Shown in pieces: positions 32,393 through 41,476 of a stretch of DNA of 64,000 nucleotides. The translations under genes and the position numbers were made by a program. Under the pieces are notes generated by a model that did not search any database, had not been told where the DNA came from, and saw only the letters and a list, made by a program, of their open reading frames with translations. The DNA comes from Hahella ganghwensis DSM 17046 (GTDB taxonomy: Bacteria; Pseudomonadota; Gammaproteobacteria; Pseudomonadales; Oleiphilaceae), in the NCBI RefSeq assembly GCF_000376785.1, contig NZ_AQXX01000137.1, positions 62,001 to 126,000 on the forward strand, read 5' to 3'. Numbering within the stretch: the stretch's first letter is position 1; every line of letters begins with the position of its first letter.

Positions 32393-34439
32393 AACCCTGC
32401 CTTAGATTGGTGGCTTGCAGCGCCTTTTCAGCCTGCTCCAGCGTTAGTTTGGTGCCTTCTATCTGACGGGTGGTCGCCAGTTTCTCGCGCTCAAGCCCAA
32501 GCTTTTCGTACAAGTCTTTTAACTTCAGATCGTTGTTGGCTGCAATCTTCGCCATTTCAATTTCGTATTTCATGGCCCTGTCAGCTTCAGCCATTTGCAT
32601 ATCAAGCTGTAAGCGCTGCTGATCAAGCTTTAAGCGCTCCATGGCAATTTGATCAACGGGCGGTTGCTGCGGCTTCACTTCCTCGGCTGGCTTGAAGAAT
32701 CTTTGGCCGTCGCGGTAACCCGACTTACCAAAGATTTCCTTAATAACCTCATCCTCATCCAGGCGAGGTATTGCACCAGGCAGAACGCCCCCCAGAATCT
32801 GCAGGCCCTGACTAAAGCGCTCAAGCTTCACTTGCGGGTTTGTGTTCCCTCTACCCATATTCACGGTTACAGTAAGTTCTGACCGCAACAGATCGTCAGT
32901 AAGCTGATCGATTCCAAATTTCTGGAAGAGTTGAGCTTTCTCGGCCGCAATAGCCAGGATGGTCTCATCCGTTTCATAGAATTGCTCCATCCTGATTAAC
33001 TGCCTCAAAACTGGCTCCATCCATGTTTCGGCAAAGATCAGAAAACCATATTCACTGATGGCATCCGCCCCGGCGCTCATCAAATTCATTCCGCCGACGG
33101 TCTCGTTTAGATTCCGGTTGTTCTGCACTGACTGCTGACTGAACGTTCCGGTAATCTCGTCTATAGAGAGGTCTAAGCGGTCCTGTTCTTGGTAGGAGCT
33201 GCTGGTAACATCGTTGGTATCAACTATTCGAATGTCATTATCGGGATCTTTGGTAACTACAGAGCTGCCCGGAGAATTTCGAGACAGAGCCTGTAAATCG
33301 GTTTCTGATCCCCGCCTAACAAAATAGCGTTTGTTAAGAACCAGTTTGACGTTATCAAATCGCTGGTTGGCGACTTCGTTAACATCTTCCTGTAGGTTCT
33401 CGATCAGTTTGGTGGGGGACGCCGGATAATTCTTGTGCGCTTCGATCAGGCTGATCCCTAAAACGATTGGGCGCTCTCCAGGCATTAGATGCGGGTAGCG
33501 CTCACTGATCGGGATAGGGTCAGACAACAATAAGCGGTCGCCTATTGTCCAGTATACAAAGTCGCCCTCCCCGGGAAGTCTAATAAAGTTTTCATGCAAC
33601 CAGATCAACTCAAAGGTGTTTATATCGCTGCCGTCATCCGCCGGGTCTGTTCGCTTGGTGCCTTCGCGCTCCATTCTGGTTTTGTCGTCCGCCGCTTCGC
33701 GCCCTGAACTGATGTAGCTTGCAATCGGGTAATTACGCCACCCATTGCGCTCAGCGAAAGCCTGAGCCTCCCCCGCGTACATAGGGACCAAGCGGACAAC
33801 ATAAGGGGATGTATTAACGGGGTCTCGCCAATCTGCCGACGGATCAAAGCGAATGTTTTCAGGGGGGAGTAAATCAACTATCGGCTTATCGACTGAAACA
33901 ACCGTCTGGCCGTCCTCGTCCGTCTCTTCATATTCCCAAGACTGATAAGACGCCATCACGCCATATACGCGCCCATCCTGATAGGCCCCCATGACAGTTA
34001 GAAACCATTTCACGCTGTGAGTCAGGCGATATTGCAAAAGCTGCTGCAAAACGTCAGCGCTTGCATTCTGCATTTGGTCGTTGTCATTAATTGGAGTGAC
34101 TGAAACCAGATCCTGAGTACCAAACACGGCGCGGGCAAGCTGAGCCTCGGCGCTGATGTTGTTGGTTCGTGTCTTAGGCCGGAAAGTCTTGGACCTCAGC
34201 CGGTAAGCATCAGTGTGATACTTCGAGCCGGATGCATGCTCATTATTCTGGTGAGAGATGGCCTTTTCCCACTGCTGGCGAATGTTCGCATCAAGATAGT
34301 CAGTAGATGACTGATAGGCGTCTCGCGCCAATCTCAGCCAATAACCCTCATTCCTGTCGGCCTCGTCGATTTCAGTTTCGCCCTGGGCAGCCTCAAGCTC
34401 TGCGGCAAAGTCTTCATTCAGTTCAAGGTCATCAATCAT
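32379..34439 (-). CDS. Portal protein, P22-like
   Basis: The 686-residue protein matches the large P22/N4-type portals. It begins with an N-terminal helical region, then a P-P-E-N-I-R-F-D-P-S-A-D-W segment. The conserved middle Q-E-D-V-N-E-V-A-N-Q-R-F-D-N-V-K-L-V-L-N-K-R-Y-F region (about 345-370) and G-T-F-S-Q-Q-S-V-Q-N-N-R-N-L-N-E-T-V stretch follow. The Gln/Lys-rich C-terminal coiled coil (about 590-680) would form the barrel. As a dodecamer it forms the DNA gate at one vertex and docks the terminase. Start ATG overlaps the previous stop. Confidence 0.92.
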   Translation of the reverse strand: MIDDLELNEDFAAELEAAQGETEIDEADRNEGYWLRLARDAYQSSTDYLDANIRQQWEKAISHQNNEHASGSKYHTDAYRLRSKTFRPKTRTNNISAEAQLARAVFGTQDLVSVTPINDNDQMQNASADVLQQLLQYRLTHSVKWFLTVMGAYQDGRVYGVMASYQSWEYEETDEDGQTVVSVDKPIVDLLPPENIRFDPSADWRDPVNTSPYVVRLVPMYAGEAQAFAERNGWRNYPIASYISSGREAADDKTRMEREGTKRTDPADDGSDINTFELIWLHENFIRLPGEGDFVYWTIGDRLLLSDPIPISERYPHLMPGERPIVLGISLIEAHKNYPASPTKLIENLQEDVNEVANQRFDNVKLVLNKRYFVRRGSETDLQALSRNSPGSSVVTKDPDNDIRIVDTNDVTSSSYQEQDRLDLSIDEITGTFSQQSVQNNRNLNETVGGMNLMSAGADAISEYGFLIFAETWMEPVLRQLIRMEQFYETDETILAIAAEKAQLFQKFGIDQLTDDLLRSELTVTVNMGRGNTNPQVKLERFSQGLQILGGVLPGAIPRLDEDEVIKEIFGKSGYRDGQRFFKPAEEVKPQQPPVDQIAMERLKLDQQRLQLDMQMAEADRAMKYEIEMAKIAANNDLKLKDLYEKLGLEREKLATTRQIEGTKLTLEQAEKALQATNLRQGYDTF

Positions 34440-34789
34440 GACTTGTCCACCTTGACTACATCGCCCCGCACATTTCGAGCAAGTGACAGTAGTTGCGCTT
34501 CATCCATCTGGCCGCGACGCACGCGGTAACGTTCTAACAGCTCACCGCCCGACTGAACAACCTTGCGCTGTGTCGGGTCGATCTTGTCCAGATGCAGATA
34601 AAAGCCCCAGGTGCCGGATAGGCGCAATGACTGAATCGTGGCTATGTTGTTGCCAGTGTCAGCATTCACCGCCCAAAGATAGCCGGGATAATGTTTTTCG
34701 AGGGTTTCAGCAATAGATTTGGCGGTGTCCATGTTGAGCTGTTCGCGCCACAACTCGGCACCGTCTTCGATGATTAAGGCACTATTCAT
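34436..34789 (-). CDS. Hypothetical head-module protein (117 aa)
   Basis: ATG 34789 gives M-N-S-A-L-I-I-E-D-G-A-E-L-W-R and 117 residues; the frame is open much further upstream but that part overlaps the 57-aa gene. A compact alpha/beta protein with H-Y-P-G-Y-L-W-A-V-N-A and W-G-F-Y-L-H-L segments, conserved between portal and terminase in related phages in my recollection. Function unknown. Confidence 0.65.
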   Translation of the reverse strand: MNSALIIEDGAELWREQLNMDTAKSIAETLEKHYPGYLWAVNADTGNNIATIQSLRLSGTWGFYLHLDKIDPTQRKVVQSGGELLERYRVRRGQMDEAQLLSLARNVRGDVVKVDKS

Positions 34790-34955
34790 TATTATTATTC
34801 TCTGTTGCCTTGTTGCTATCGACGTTATGTGTGTGCTCGCCTGGCGGTTGGGGATTTTGGTAGAAAGTTCGCCGCCCAAATTGATAGGTAGGCTCTTTCT
34901 GCTTTGGTCCCGCCGTCCGGTAAACTTCAGCACGATAATCAATACGTTTCGCCAT
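34782..34955 (-). CDS. Small protein after terminase (57 aa)
   Basis: ATG 34955 follows GAGGTGG, overlaps the terminase stop (TAATG), and opens 57 residues beginning M-A-K-R-I-D-Y-R-A-E-V. The C-terminus T-E-N-N-N-N-E comes from an AATAATAATAAT run that is the leader motif of the next gene, so this stretch is both coding and leader. It is short and easy to miss, but signals are strong. Function unknown. Confidence 0.7.
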   Translation of the reverse strand: MAKRIDYRAEVYRTAGPKQKEPTYQFGRRTFYQNPQPPGEHTHNVDSNKATENNNNE

Positions 34956-36544
34956 TATACCACCTCGGGCTCGTAGTACGAGCGTTGGTTAGATGTCTGC
35001 ATAAAGCCCCGCGCCATTTGCTCAAAGGCGTCATTGCCGTGTGATGCTGAGTCGTGCCGAGGGCGATCCTTGAATACTCCCAGCTTGTCGTCCCATTCTT
35101 TCCTGTAGTGATCCAGATGCTTGATCCCATCCTTACAATGTTCTTCGTCAAACCAACAGAGAGGCAAAATGTCACGCACTGCCTGAATTGCTTCCAGCTT
35201 GTCGGGTACTCGCGGGACCACCTCAACCCTGAATCCTGCATCTTCGACAATTTCCCGGCGGCTTTTGTTATCCCCTCGGGTCAGGTCTACAACCTCGGCG
35301 TCGTGTGGTAAGTAAATGGTCGAGTACAGATAATCAAACTCGCGAAGTTTTCGTAGATAAAATTGGATCGATTCGCCGCTGTTTTCGTAGTATCGGATGA
35401 GCCTGTACTGTCCGTGCGCATACTGCATAAACCAGATCGACGTTGAGTCGTTGCGCCCCAAATCCCAGAACGTGAAGACCGGTAAACGCTCGTCATACGG
35501 AAGGGTTCGAATCTGGCCGCGCTGCCGGATCTGGCGCATCTGGCGCATCTGGCGCATCTGGCGAGCGTAATATGCCCCCTCAACAGATTGCTCAAACGCT
35601 TCCTTTGCGGTGCTCGGATACTCCCGCTTCATGTCCTCCTGAAGGACTTCAGACTTTTTGGCATACCAAGCTTTTTGATGATCATCCAGCTCGATGCCTT
35701 TCTCTGACTCCAGGCCGTCGAAGTACTCCTTTAGCTGTTCGCCAATCACAACGCCGTCAGGGTCCATCCTGTAATCAGAATTTCCCCACCACGGAAAGAA
35801 ATGAAACTTAAAGTCGAGCGGGGTCAACTTTGAATCAGAAAGCTCCAGGTTTTCCGCTGTCTGGCAGTATTCAAAAAAGTAACCCTCCTGCCCTTCGGCT
35901 GTAGATTCCAGCGTTAACACCCCATCAAGTGGAACAGCCTCAAACGCGCCGGTAACAATCTCCTTAGCTTTGTCGGGAAACTTTCGGCAGATCTTGCCGA
36001 ATTCAGAAACATGAAGTCTTTGAAGTGTCCCGCCTCGGTAACTGGTGCTGACTTTGATAGTTGAGCCATTGGAAAAACGGTAACTGCTGGTCGTATCCTC
36101 GACAGGCACAGGGAACAGCAGCCCCATCATGTCAAAGATGTTTTGCCACACCTTTGATCTGGCTAACCGGTCGTAAGCCAACTTAATCTTGTTGGTAAAA
36201 ATGTCAGTTGCGTCAGTAAGGGTGTGGGCAATACAACCTGCCGCGAAGTTGTCGATAAACAAACAATCGTCGAGAGAGTCGATCATCTCGAAAGTTGTAA
36301 ACCCAAGCTGCCGGGCCTTAAGGATAATGTTGCGGTTATGGCCGCGAATGTATCTTTCACGCTGAGCATAGTTAGGCCGAAATCTGACGATTTTCCCGAC
36401 CTTATTCTTGACCTTATAGAGCACATTAAGCCTGAACCACTTGAGGGCGACCGCTCTGAGTAGGTCATCTTCTGGCAGCTTCTTAGCGTCATACAGCCTG
36501 ATATAGTGATCAGCCTGCTTAACTTCCTGAGCCCTATTCATCAT
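34955..36544 (-). CDS. Terminase large subunit
   Basis: The 529-residue packaging motor has a viral Walker A (A-R-Q-L-G-F-T-T) near residue 76, a Walker B-like strand R-L-H-V-S-E-F-G-K and an E-S-T-A-E-G coupling motif. The C-terminal nuclease begins at F-W-D-L-G-R-N-D-S-T-S. Two ATGs (36544 and 36541) lie at the overlap with the small subunit stop. An M-R-Q repeat region (9-base DNA repeats) sits just before the nuclease domain. With the small subunit it cuts and packages DNA into the procapsid via the portal. Confidence 0.93.
   Translation of the reverse strand: MMNRAQEVKQADHYIRLYDAKKLPEDDLLRAVALKWFRLNVLYKVKNKVGKIVRFRPNYAQRERYIRGHNRNIILKARQLGFTTFEMIDSLDDCLFIDNFAAGCIAHTLTDATDIFTNKIKLAYDRLARSKVWQNIFDMMGLLFPVPVEDTTSSYRFSNGSTIKVSTSYRGGTLQRLHVSEFGKICRKFPDKAKEIVTGAFEAVPLDGVLTLESTAEGQEGYFFEYCQTAENLELSDSKLTPLDFKFHFFPWWGNSDYRMDPDGVVIGEQLKEYFDGLESEKGIELDDHQKAWYAKKSEVLQEDMKREYPSTAKEAFEQSVEGAYYARQMRQMRQMRQIRQRGQIRTLPYDERLPVFTFWDLGRNDSTSIWFMQYAHGQYRLIRYYENSGESIQFYLRKLREFDYLYSTIYLPHDAEVVDLTRGDNKSRREIVEDAGFRVEVVPRVPDKLEAIQAVRDILPLCWFDEEHCKDGIKHLDHYRKEWDDKLGVFKDRPRHDSASHGNDAFEQMARGFMQTSNQRSYYEPEVV
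35532..35558 (-). repeat. Nine-base tandem repeat inside terminase gene
   Basis: Three perfect TGGCGCATC units (plus strand) with degenerate copies on each side encode R-Q-M-R-Q-M-R-Q-I in the linker between ATPase and nuclease. Slippage here changes the linker by three residues at a time without breaking the frame. Confidence 0.85.
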
Positions 36545-37079
36545 CACCGTCTGCTGCGCGTGCCAACAAATCTGCAAGGCTCCCTTTATGGGTGACCTCA
36601 GTTTCAACTTTCTCAGTGAATAGCTTCAGGTGCCGCCCCAGCTTGTCCAGTGCTGCCAACTTGTCGAGTGCTTTATAGGTCCGCTCGATGACAGCGGCCT
36701 GATCGTTTGCCTCTATCGTCTTTGTCTTCACTTCTGCCAGGCTGGCCGCCACTTCATCGGGCAGCTTATGGAGGGGGATCGGGTTCCCCTCCTCGTCCTC
36801 CAGGTGCTTGATATTGGCAAAGGCAACCTTCGCGATTTCCTGTAATACAGTGTCTGCCGTGATCTGAAGGCGCTTGCTCTGGGCCTGCTTAAGTACTGCA
36901 ATGTAATCAGCTACATGCGGGCGCTGCAGAACGATATAGCCGTTCTTCTGGTGGTTAGCCGCATTCTTCATCTTGTAGCCCGCACGGCGCGACGCACCAC
37001 CAGCGTTAAGATCTACGATGTATTCCTCTGCGAATCGCTTTTCGAGATCTGACAATCCTGTCTCTTTATCTTTAGCCAT
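36534..37079 (-). CDS. Terminase small subunit
   Basis: The 181-residue DNA-recognition subunit has an N-terminal helix-turn-helix (L-S-D-L-E-K-R-F-A-E-E-Y-I-V-D-L-N-A-G-G-A...) and a central helical oligomerisation region, ending in an acidic tail A-A-D-G-D-D-E. It overlaps the large subunit by 11 bases. Length and order are normal for the Terminase_2-type family. Confidence 0.9.
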   Translation of the reverse strand: MAKDKETGLSDLEKRFAEEYIVDLNAGGASRRAGYKMKNAANHQKNGYIVLQRPHVADYIAVLKQAQSKRLQITADTVLQEIAKVAFANIKHLEDEEGNPIPLHKLPDEVAASLAEVKTKTIEANDQAAVIERTYKALDKLAALDKLGRHLKLFTEKVETEVTHKGSLADLLARAADGDDE

Positions 37080-37089
37080 AGCTCATCCC

Positions 37090-37389
37090 TTACAGGTTAT
37101 GGGGGCCAATGATCACGGAAACGTCATCAACCCCTTTGGTTTTTGCGTAGATGTAAGTGTTTGGGGCTGGCGATAGGCGAAGCATTGTTGACCGGGTAAA
37201 GTCCGGCACTTCGTCAATCTTCGCCAATGCTGTCGGGTCGCCGTCTTCGAACGATGCCAGCAAGGACACCGAGCCGCCGCCGTCGTGGAAAATGATTTGA
37301 ACCTGTATGCCGCTGTCTTCGACCAGATAGCCTGTGCTGGTCTGATCTTGTGCGACATGATCCAAAACCTTATCAATTGTCATGGTCAT
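37090..37389 (-). CDS. Hypothetical protein before terminase (99 aa)
   Basis: The 99-residue beta-rich protein (M-T-M-T-I-D-K-V-L-D-H-V-A) ends 10 bases before the terminase small subunit. It shows no known motif. GGAG ten bases before the ATG is an acceptable ribosome site. It could be a decoration or spike-associated protein. Confidence 0.6.
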   Translation of the reverse strand: MTMTIDKVLDHVAQDQTSTGYLVEDSGIQVQIIFHDGGGSVSLLASFEDGDPTALAKIDEVPDFTRSTMLRLSPAPNTYIYAKTKGVDDVSVIIGPHNL

Positions 37390-37395
37390 GCTGAT

Positions 37396-40266
37396 TTATC
37401 TCCATATGGGTAATCTGATGGGCTGGCGAACAGTCCGCTGTGCAGCTCCGCCCGCGACATTCGGGGCGGCCGTCCGAACACTCCAGGAATCGGACACGCC
37501 ACCAATATCAAGGTTTGCAACAACAGCCGTTGCTTCTGAGCTGGACGATGTGAGCCTGATTCTCACCGTGTCATCTAACTGGACCGAACTGCCGACATTG
37601 GTCCACGCCCCTCCATTGACTGAAAACTCGGCGCTGGGATCACTGCCAGCCAACAGGGATATGGAGATGATTTGGGCGGGATCGATGCCGGTTACAGTGA
37701 TTGGCTGACTGACGTATGACGAGGAAAGGGCCGCGCCAAACACGTCTTGAAAAGTGAAAGGGTCCGGGGTCAGATCCACGGTTGAGGCGGTCACGTTTAC
37801 CGTCAGTGTCACCGTGTCGGCAGCATTCCCCGCTGAGTCGCTAACGTCATAATTGACCAGATAAGTGCCGGGTGTTCCGGTGTCTACAGCGTCACCACTT
37901 ACCACAACACTGCCGCTAACATCGCCGTCAACGTCATCAGTCGCAGTGAATGACGGCGGGGTGTAGGTGTCCCCTTCGGTCAGATTAATTTCAAGAACTC
38001 CGCCATTAACGACCAGTACGGGAGGCGTCGTATCATTGGCCCCGATAGCTTCCAAGTAAGCTTGGCAGGCTCGGTATCCAACAGTGTCCAGGTCAGCATC
38101 AGTCTTGAAGTGCAGCCCATCGCCACTTACGGAAACGTCTATGTCAGTGTTGGGTATCGTGATGTATGCATGAGGGTTATTGGTTGCGACGTTAATCTGA
38201 GCCTGACGAACTGCCGCCTGACCAGTGGTTATCCCGTTGCCATCACTATCAGAATGAATGGTTTGTAAGGCAACGATTATCGTGATCGCTCCGTAATCGT
38301 TCCACATGTCATCGACCAACTGATTCAGCGCCGCCTCATACACCGCTATATCAGTATCTGCGTTGGACTCTCCCTGATGCCAAAACACGTAGTCGACGCC
38401 ACCGAGAATGGCCGCACGACGATCAAATGAGTTTCTTAACGCCCCACCTTTCGCCCATTGCTCGATCCCTGTTGCACCCATTGGGCCAGGCAAAAAGCCC
38501 AAAGGCTGGTTTGTTGCGGCCATCGCGTGGTGGGCAAAGCGAAGCATAAATGAACCGCCCGCGTTGCTATCACTGGAAGCAGCATCAACCTGGCCCACGT
38601 TGCTGTCCCAGGCGTCTTCTAATTCCTGATAACCATCGGCATTAGTGAATAACAGGTGACGCTCGCCACTATCGCCCCGCTCGTATGTCTGTGGATTATC
38701 CCCGCGCCCAGACATGTTTGACTGACCGAGCCCCGCCGCCACCGGTACGACAGAATAAAAATTGGCCGTTGCTGTAATCGCGTGATTGTCCGCCAGGCGC
38801 ACCTCAACAGTGTGCTGCCCATAGGGAAACGTAACGTCAAACGAATACGGCCCAACTTCAGGCGAAGCCCCGGTGATCCATGCGCCACCGTTCACGCTGT
38901 ATTCAATCGCGGTTGTGGACACGTTCAATTGACCGAACACTGGAAGCGTAGCGTTACCGTTGACCGATTTCCGAAACACGAAATCCTGAATGGTAAGAGG
39001 TTCAGTCGCTGCAGTAACAAACCGCACATTATCCAAGCTTGGCGCGGTTCCGCTGGTTCGCATCCCCATACGGGTCGCAGTTTCAGCAAATGACGAGGAG
39101 TGAATGAACGCCTCAACACCGTCCAGATAGGCGGTTATGGTGGACCCTGACAAGTTAACCGATACCTGATAATCATCATTTCGGCCAAATGTAGGAAAGG
39201 CATAACTCTGGACAGAGGTCCACGACCCTGATTGACGGCGGTATAAGCGTAATTCAGCGGCCGATGACGAGAGGATGTATATGCACACAAGCCAAAAGTT
39301 GTTTACATCGATGTAACGGCAAGCCAGACCGTAAAAGCCCGCGCTATCCCCGCCACAATTGAAAGTGGCTGACAACGTGCCGTTACTTGCGCCAGCGTCA
39401 AAACTGGCTACCCATTTGGCCCCGGTTGGGCTGGACCCGGTAGCCTGAAGCTTTCCCCCTGTCGCGGTAAACTGCCCGTTTTCCTCTGTCCATTCAGGAG
39501 GCAATGCCAGATCGTCAAATGAAAACAGCGTCACGCCTTCCGGGAAAGCGTGAGACGCCGCGCCCGTCGCGGTCTGTGGGGCTTGTGTCGAAATGATTTT
39601 CGCTGAGCCATCGGGCGGAGAAAACGAGGCCGTGCCTGTTGCGGTCTGGGGTGCCTGAGTGGAGGTGATGATGTTTGACGCCGCTATGTAGATCCATTGG
39701 CTGTCGTCGCCCGCGAAGTTCGTCAACGCCCCGTCAGTTGAGCCACCGCCCAGGGAATCGACAATAGTCAGGCCTGATCCTTCATCCACTGGATAGAACC
39801 GGTTACTTGCAGGGGTGTCGGTGTCTTTTAACTCAAGCTCATGCAGCGTAAACGCCCCGTAAGAAGCGGTAGCCCGGCGACCAATCCAATCGAAGGCAAA
39901 CGAGCCTGAGCCGTCAGTGATCTGAGCAACGCTAACAGAATCAATAAACAGCTCAGCGCCATAGTTGAAGCCGTCAAACGTCATTACTGCATGCAGATCG
40001 TAGACTCTGCCCACTTCCCAGGTAATGCCCGAATCAAAATCAATCCTGTGAGATGTGCCACCGCCCTGAATCCGTACATCTGGACTACTGCCAGGGTTAA
40101 CGTAAAGCCGGTTGTTTGAGTTGCCGGAATGACCAAGCAGGTATGTCAGGCTCAAGCTGGCCAGCTCAAACTTTACCCGCAATTCCCAACGGTTGGACGA
40201 CGGCACCCACTCAGGAATGACAATGTGATCATTCGAGCCGTCAAACTGGATCGCATACTCTGCCAT
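37396..40266 (-). CDS. Large spike-like protein with SGNH/sialate O-acetylesterase domain
   Basis: The 956-residue protein has an N-terminal LamG-like beta sandwich (about 1-150), a duplicated S-T-Q-A-P-Q-T-A-T-G segment (201-240) and a second sandwich (about 245-420). A carbohydrate-esterase SGNH domain spans about 500-745: G-Q-S-N-M with S516, F-W-H-Q-G-E-S-N at 628-635, and D716/H719 in G-D-G-L-H-F. A DUF5011-like Ig domain (about 745-830) and a terminal beta domain follow. It would remove acetyl groups from host surface polysaccharide. The gene sits upstream of terminase, not next to the tail fibre. Confidence 0.85.
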   Translation of the reverse strand: MAEYAIQFDGSNDHIVIPEWVPSSNRWELRVKFELASLSLTYLLGHSGNSNNRLYVNPGSSPDVRIQGGGTSHRIDFDSGITWEVGRVYDLHAVMTFDGFNYGAELFIDSVSVAQITDGSGSFAFDWIGRRATASYGAFTLHELELKDTDTPASNRFYPVDEGSGLTIVDSLGGGSTDGALTNFAGDDSQWIYIAASNIITSTQAPQTATGTASFSPPDGSAKIISTQAPQTATGAASHAFPEGVTLFSFDDLALPPEWTEENGQFTATGGKLQATGSSPTGAKWVASFDAGASNGTLSATFNCGGDSAGFYGLACRYIDVNNFWLVCIYILSSSAAELRLYRRQSGSWTSVQSYAFPTFGRNDDYQVSVNLSGSTITAYLDGVEAFIHSSSFAETATRMGMRTSGTAPSLDNVRFVTAATEPLTIQDFVFRKSVNGNATLPVFGQLNVSTTAIEYSVNGGAWITGASPEVGPYSFDVTFPYGQHTVEVRLADNHAITATANFYSVVPVAAGLGQSNMSGRGDNPQTYERGDSGERHLLFTNADGYQELEDAWDSNVGQVDAASSDSNAGGSFMLRFAHHAMAATNQPLGFLPGPMGATGIEQWAKGGALRNSFDRRAAILGGVDYVFWHQGESNADTDIAVYEAALNQLVDDMWNDYGAITIIVALQTIHSDSDGNGITTGQAAVRQAQINVATNNPHAYITIPNTDIDVSVSGDGLHFKTDADLDTVGYRACQAYLEAIGANDTTPPVLVVNGGVLEINLTEGDTYTPPSFTATDDVDGDVSGSVVVSGDAVDTGTPGTYLVNYDVSDSAGNAADTVTLTVNVTASTVDLTPDPFTFQDVFGAALSSSYVSQPITVTGIDPAQIISISLLAGSDPSAEFSVNGGAWTNVGSSVQLDDTVRIRLTSSSSEATAVVANLDIGGVSDSWSVRTAAPNVAGGAAQRTVRQPIRLPIWR

Positions 40267-40281
40267 AACAGCCCCTAACGC

Positions 40282-40653
40282 TTAGACTTGGTGCGTGTAG
40301 CTGCTGACAGATACTGGACCGCCAGAAACCAGGTTGGTTTCATCCATTTCTAAAGATTCACCAGACCCTGTACTCCCTACAGTTCCGGCCGTAACCACGC
40401 TTAAGCCGTCAGACTTTACGGTTTCATATTTCGCTGCCTGCCCATCAGCATCAGCGCTTGAGTCGTCAGCGATTGCGTTAAAGGTAAGCTTGCCGTTGAC
40501 GGCAGCCGGGGCGGATGTTGCCGACAGTGCGCATGTAGCCAGCAACACGTCAGCGGAGGTCAAGAATCGGATAAATCCGCCATCAAGTAGGCGGGCCATA
40601 GCGTCGGCTTGAGCGTTTTTAGCCTCCGCTGAAAGGGTAACTTCAGTTCCCAT
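40282..40653 (-). CDS. Hypothetical structural protein (123 aa)
   Basis: The 123-residue Ala/Ser/Thr-rich beta-type protein (M-G-T-E-V-T-L-S-A-E-A-K-N-A-Q-A-D) lies directly before the esterase gene and behind a leader with the AATAAGAATAATAA motif and GAGGG. It may be a small decoration or spike-base subunit. No known family recognised. Confidence 0.65.
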   Translation of the reverse strand: MGTEVTLSAEAKNAQADAMARLLDGGFIRFLTSADVLLATCALSATSAPAAVNGKLTFNAIADDSSADADGQAAKYETVKSDGLSVVTAGTVGSTGSGESLEMDETNLVSGGPVSVSSYTHQV

Positions 40654-40662
40654 AAAACCCTC

Positions 40663-40679
40663 TTATTATTCTTATTTTG
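40663..40679 (-). promoter_or_regulatory. Late-gene leader motif copy (structural gene at 40653)
   Basis: Coding strand CAAAATAAGAATAATAA, ten bases before the ATG at 40653, nearly identical to the copy before the polyvalent gene 20 kb away. Confidence 0.55.
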
Positions 40680-40700
40680 GGTTATAAGTTATTGTTTTTG

Positions 40701-41012
40701 TTATAGACTCTCTGTCATTTGTTCCCCGCGCCGCTCCTTACGCAGATTTCGATAACCGGCAGCCCTCATGCGGGCTTTAAATTGCCGGTACATTGCCAGT
40801 GATGTGATGCCCGGATCTGCTTTGAAAAGCTCTATCTGAATATCATCATCACTGTAAGTAACAACCAGGCTTCCTACATAAGGCGCCCGGCTGTCATAAC
40901 ACGCTTGCGGAGTGGCCCCCGCATCGATTGGATAACCGCGAAAAAACGACATGCGCCGCCTTTCCCCGTTTCTAATCACCTCCCCTCGATCTTCTTCATG
41001 AATGTGATACAT
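40701..41012 (-). CDS. Hypothetical protein (103 aa)
   Basis: The 103-residue protein (M-Y-H-I-H-E-E-D-R-G-E-V-I-R) is basic at the C-terminus (R-N-L-R-K-E-R-R-G-E-Q). Upstream, an AACAATAACAATAA leader variant precedes the ribosome site GCGAGG. No family recognised; position between lysis and spike genes. Confidence 0.6.
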   Translation of the reverse strand: MYHIHEEDRGEVIRNGERRRMSFFRGYPIDAGATPQACYDSRAPYVGSLVVTYSDDDIQIELFKADPGITSLAMYRQFKARMRAAGYRNLRKERRGEQMTESL

Positions 41013-41050
41013 GTTCGCCTCGCTTGCCGTACCACATCACCGGCTTATTG

Positions 41051-41263
41051 TTATTGTTCGATCTTGCTTACGTAATACTCTGACTTGAGATGCTCCAGCA
41101 TGCCGACCATTTCAAAAGCTCCTGCGCCAGTATCATCCCAGCCACTCACAACGGCGCGAGAGTTTATGCCGTAAACAAATCCAAAACCTGTAATAATTCC
41201 TGATTTGGCATCCTTGAGGATGTCCTCAAGCAGTTCTACAAGCTCTTGATTAGCGGCCCCCAT
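41051..41263 (-). CDS. Hypothetical protein after holin (70 aa)
   Basis: The 70-residue protein begins M-G-A-A-N-Q-E-L-V-E-L-L-E-D-I-L after AAGGAGAG and overlaps the holin gene by 14 bases. The central G-F-G-F-V-Y-G-I segment suggests a small alpha/beta fold. Part of the lysis transcript, function unknown. Confidence 0.6.
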   Translation of the reverse strand: MGAANQELVELLEDILKDAKSGIITGFGFVYGINSRAVVSGWDDTGAGAFEMVGMLEHLKSEYYVSKIEQ

Positions 41264-41474
41264 CTTTCTCTCCTTCCATTACTTTTACCCTCAGCTCGTG
41301 ATATTCAGCGTATCGCTTATCTCTGCGCCGCTGGTAGTACCAGTTGACGGCAAATGTCGCGAGCGCCAGCGCAAAGCCCAGAAGTGCAAGCCACTGGTTA
41401 AGCGTTAAGGTGCCGTATATCGCCACGCCTGAATTAACCGCATATGACGCGGCCGTTGCTGACTTGTCTGGCAT
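41250..41474 (-). CDS. Putative holin, HP1-like (74 aa)
   Basis: ATG 41474 (M-P-D-K-S-A) follows GGGAGG and the previous stop. The 74-residue protein has one clear membrane helix (W-L-A-L-L-G-F-A-L-A-L-A-T-F-A-V, about 28-45), a possible weaker one before it, and a strongly basic C-terminus (Y-Q-R-R-R-D-K-R-Y). Small size, charge pattern and position beside the endolysin indicate a holin. Confidence 0.75.
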   Translation of the reverse strand: MPDKSATAASYAVNSGVAIYGTLTLNQWLALLGFALALATFAVNWYYQRRRDKRYAEYHELRVKVMEGEKDGGR

Positions 41475-41476
41475 GC

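Noticed and set aside
35532..35558. Short tandem repeats as a CRISPR array
   Set aside because: Nine-base units without spacers, inside the terminase reading frame; no cas genes in the window.
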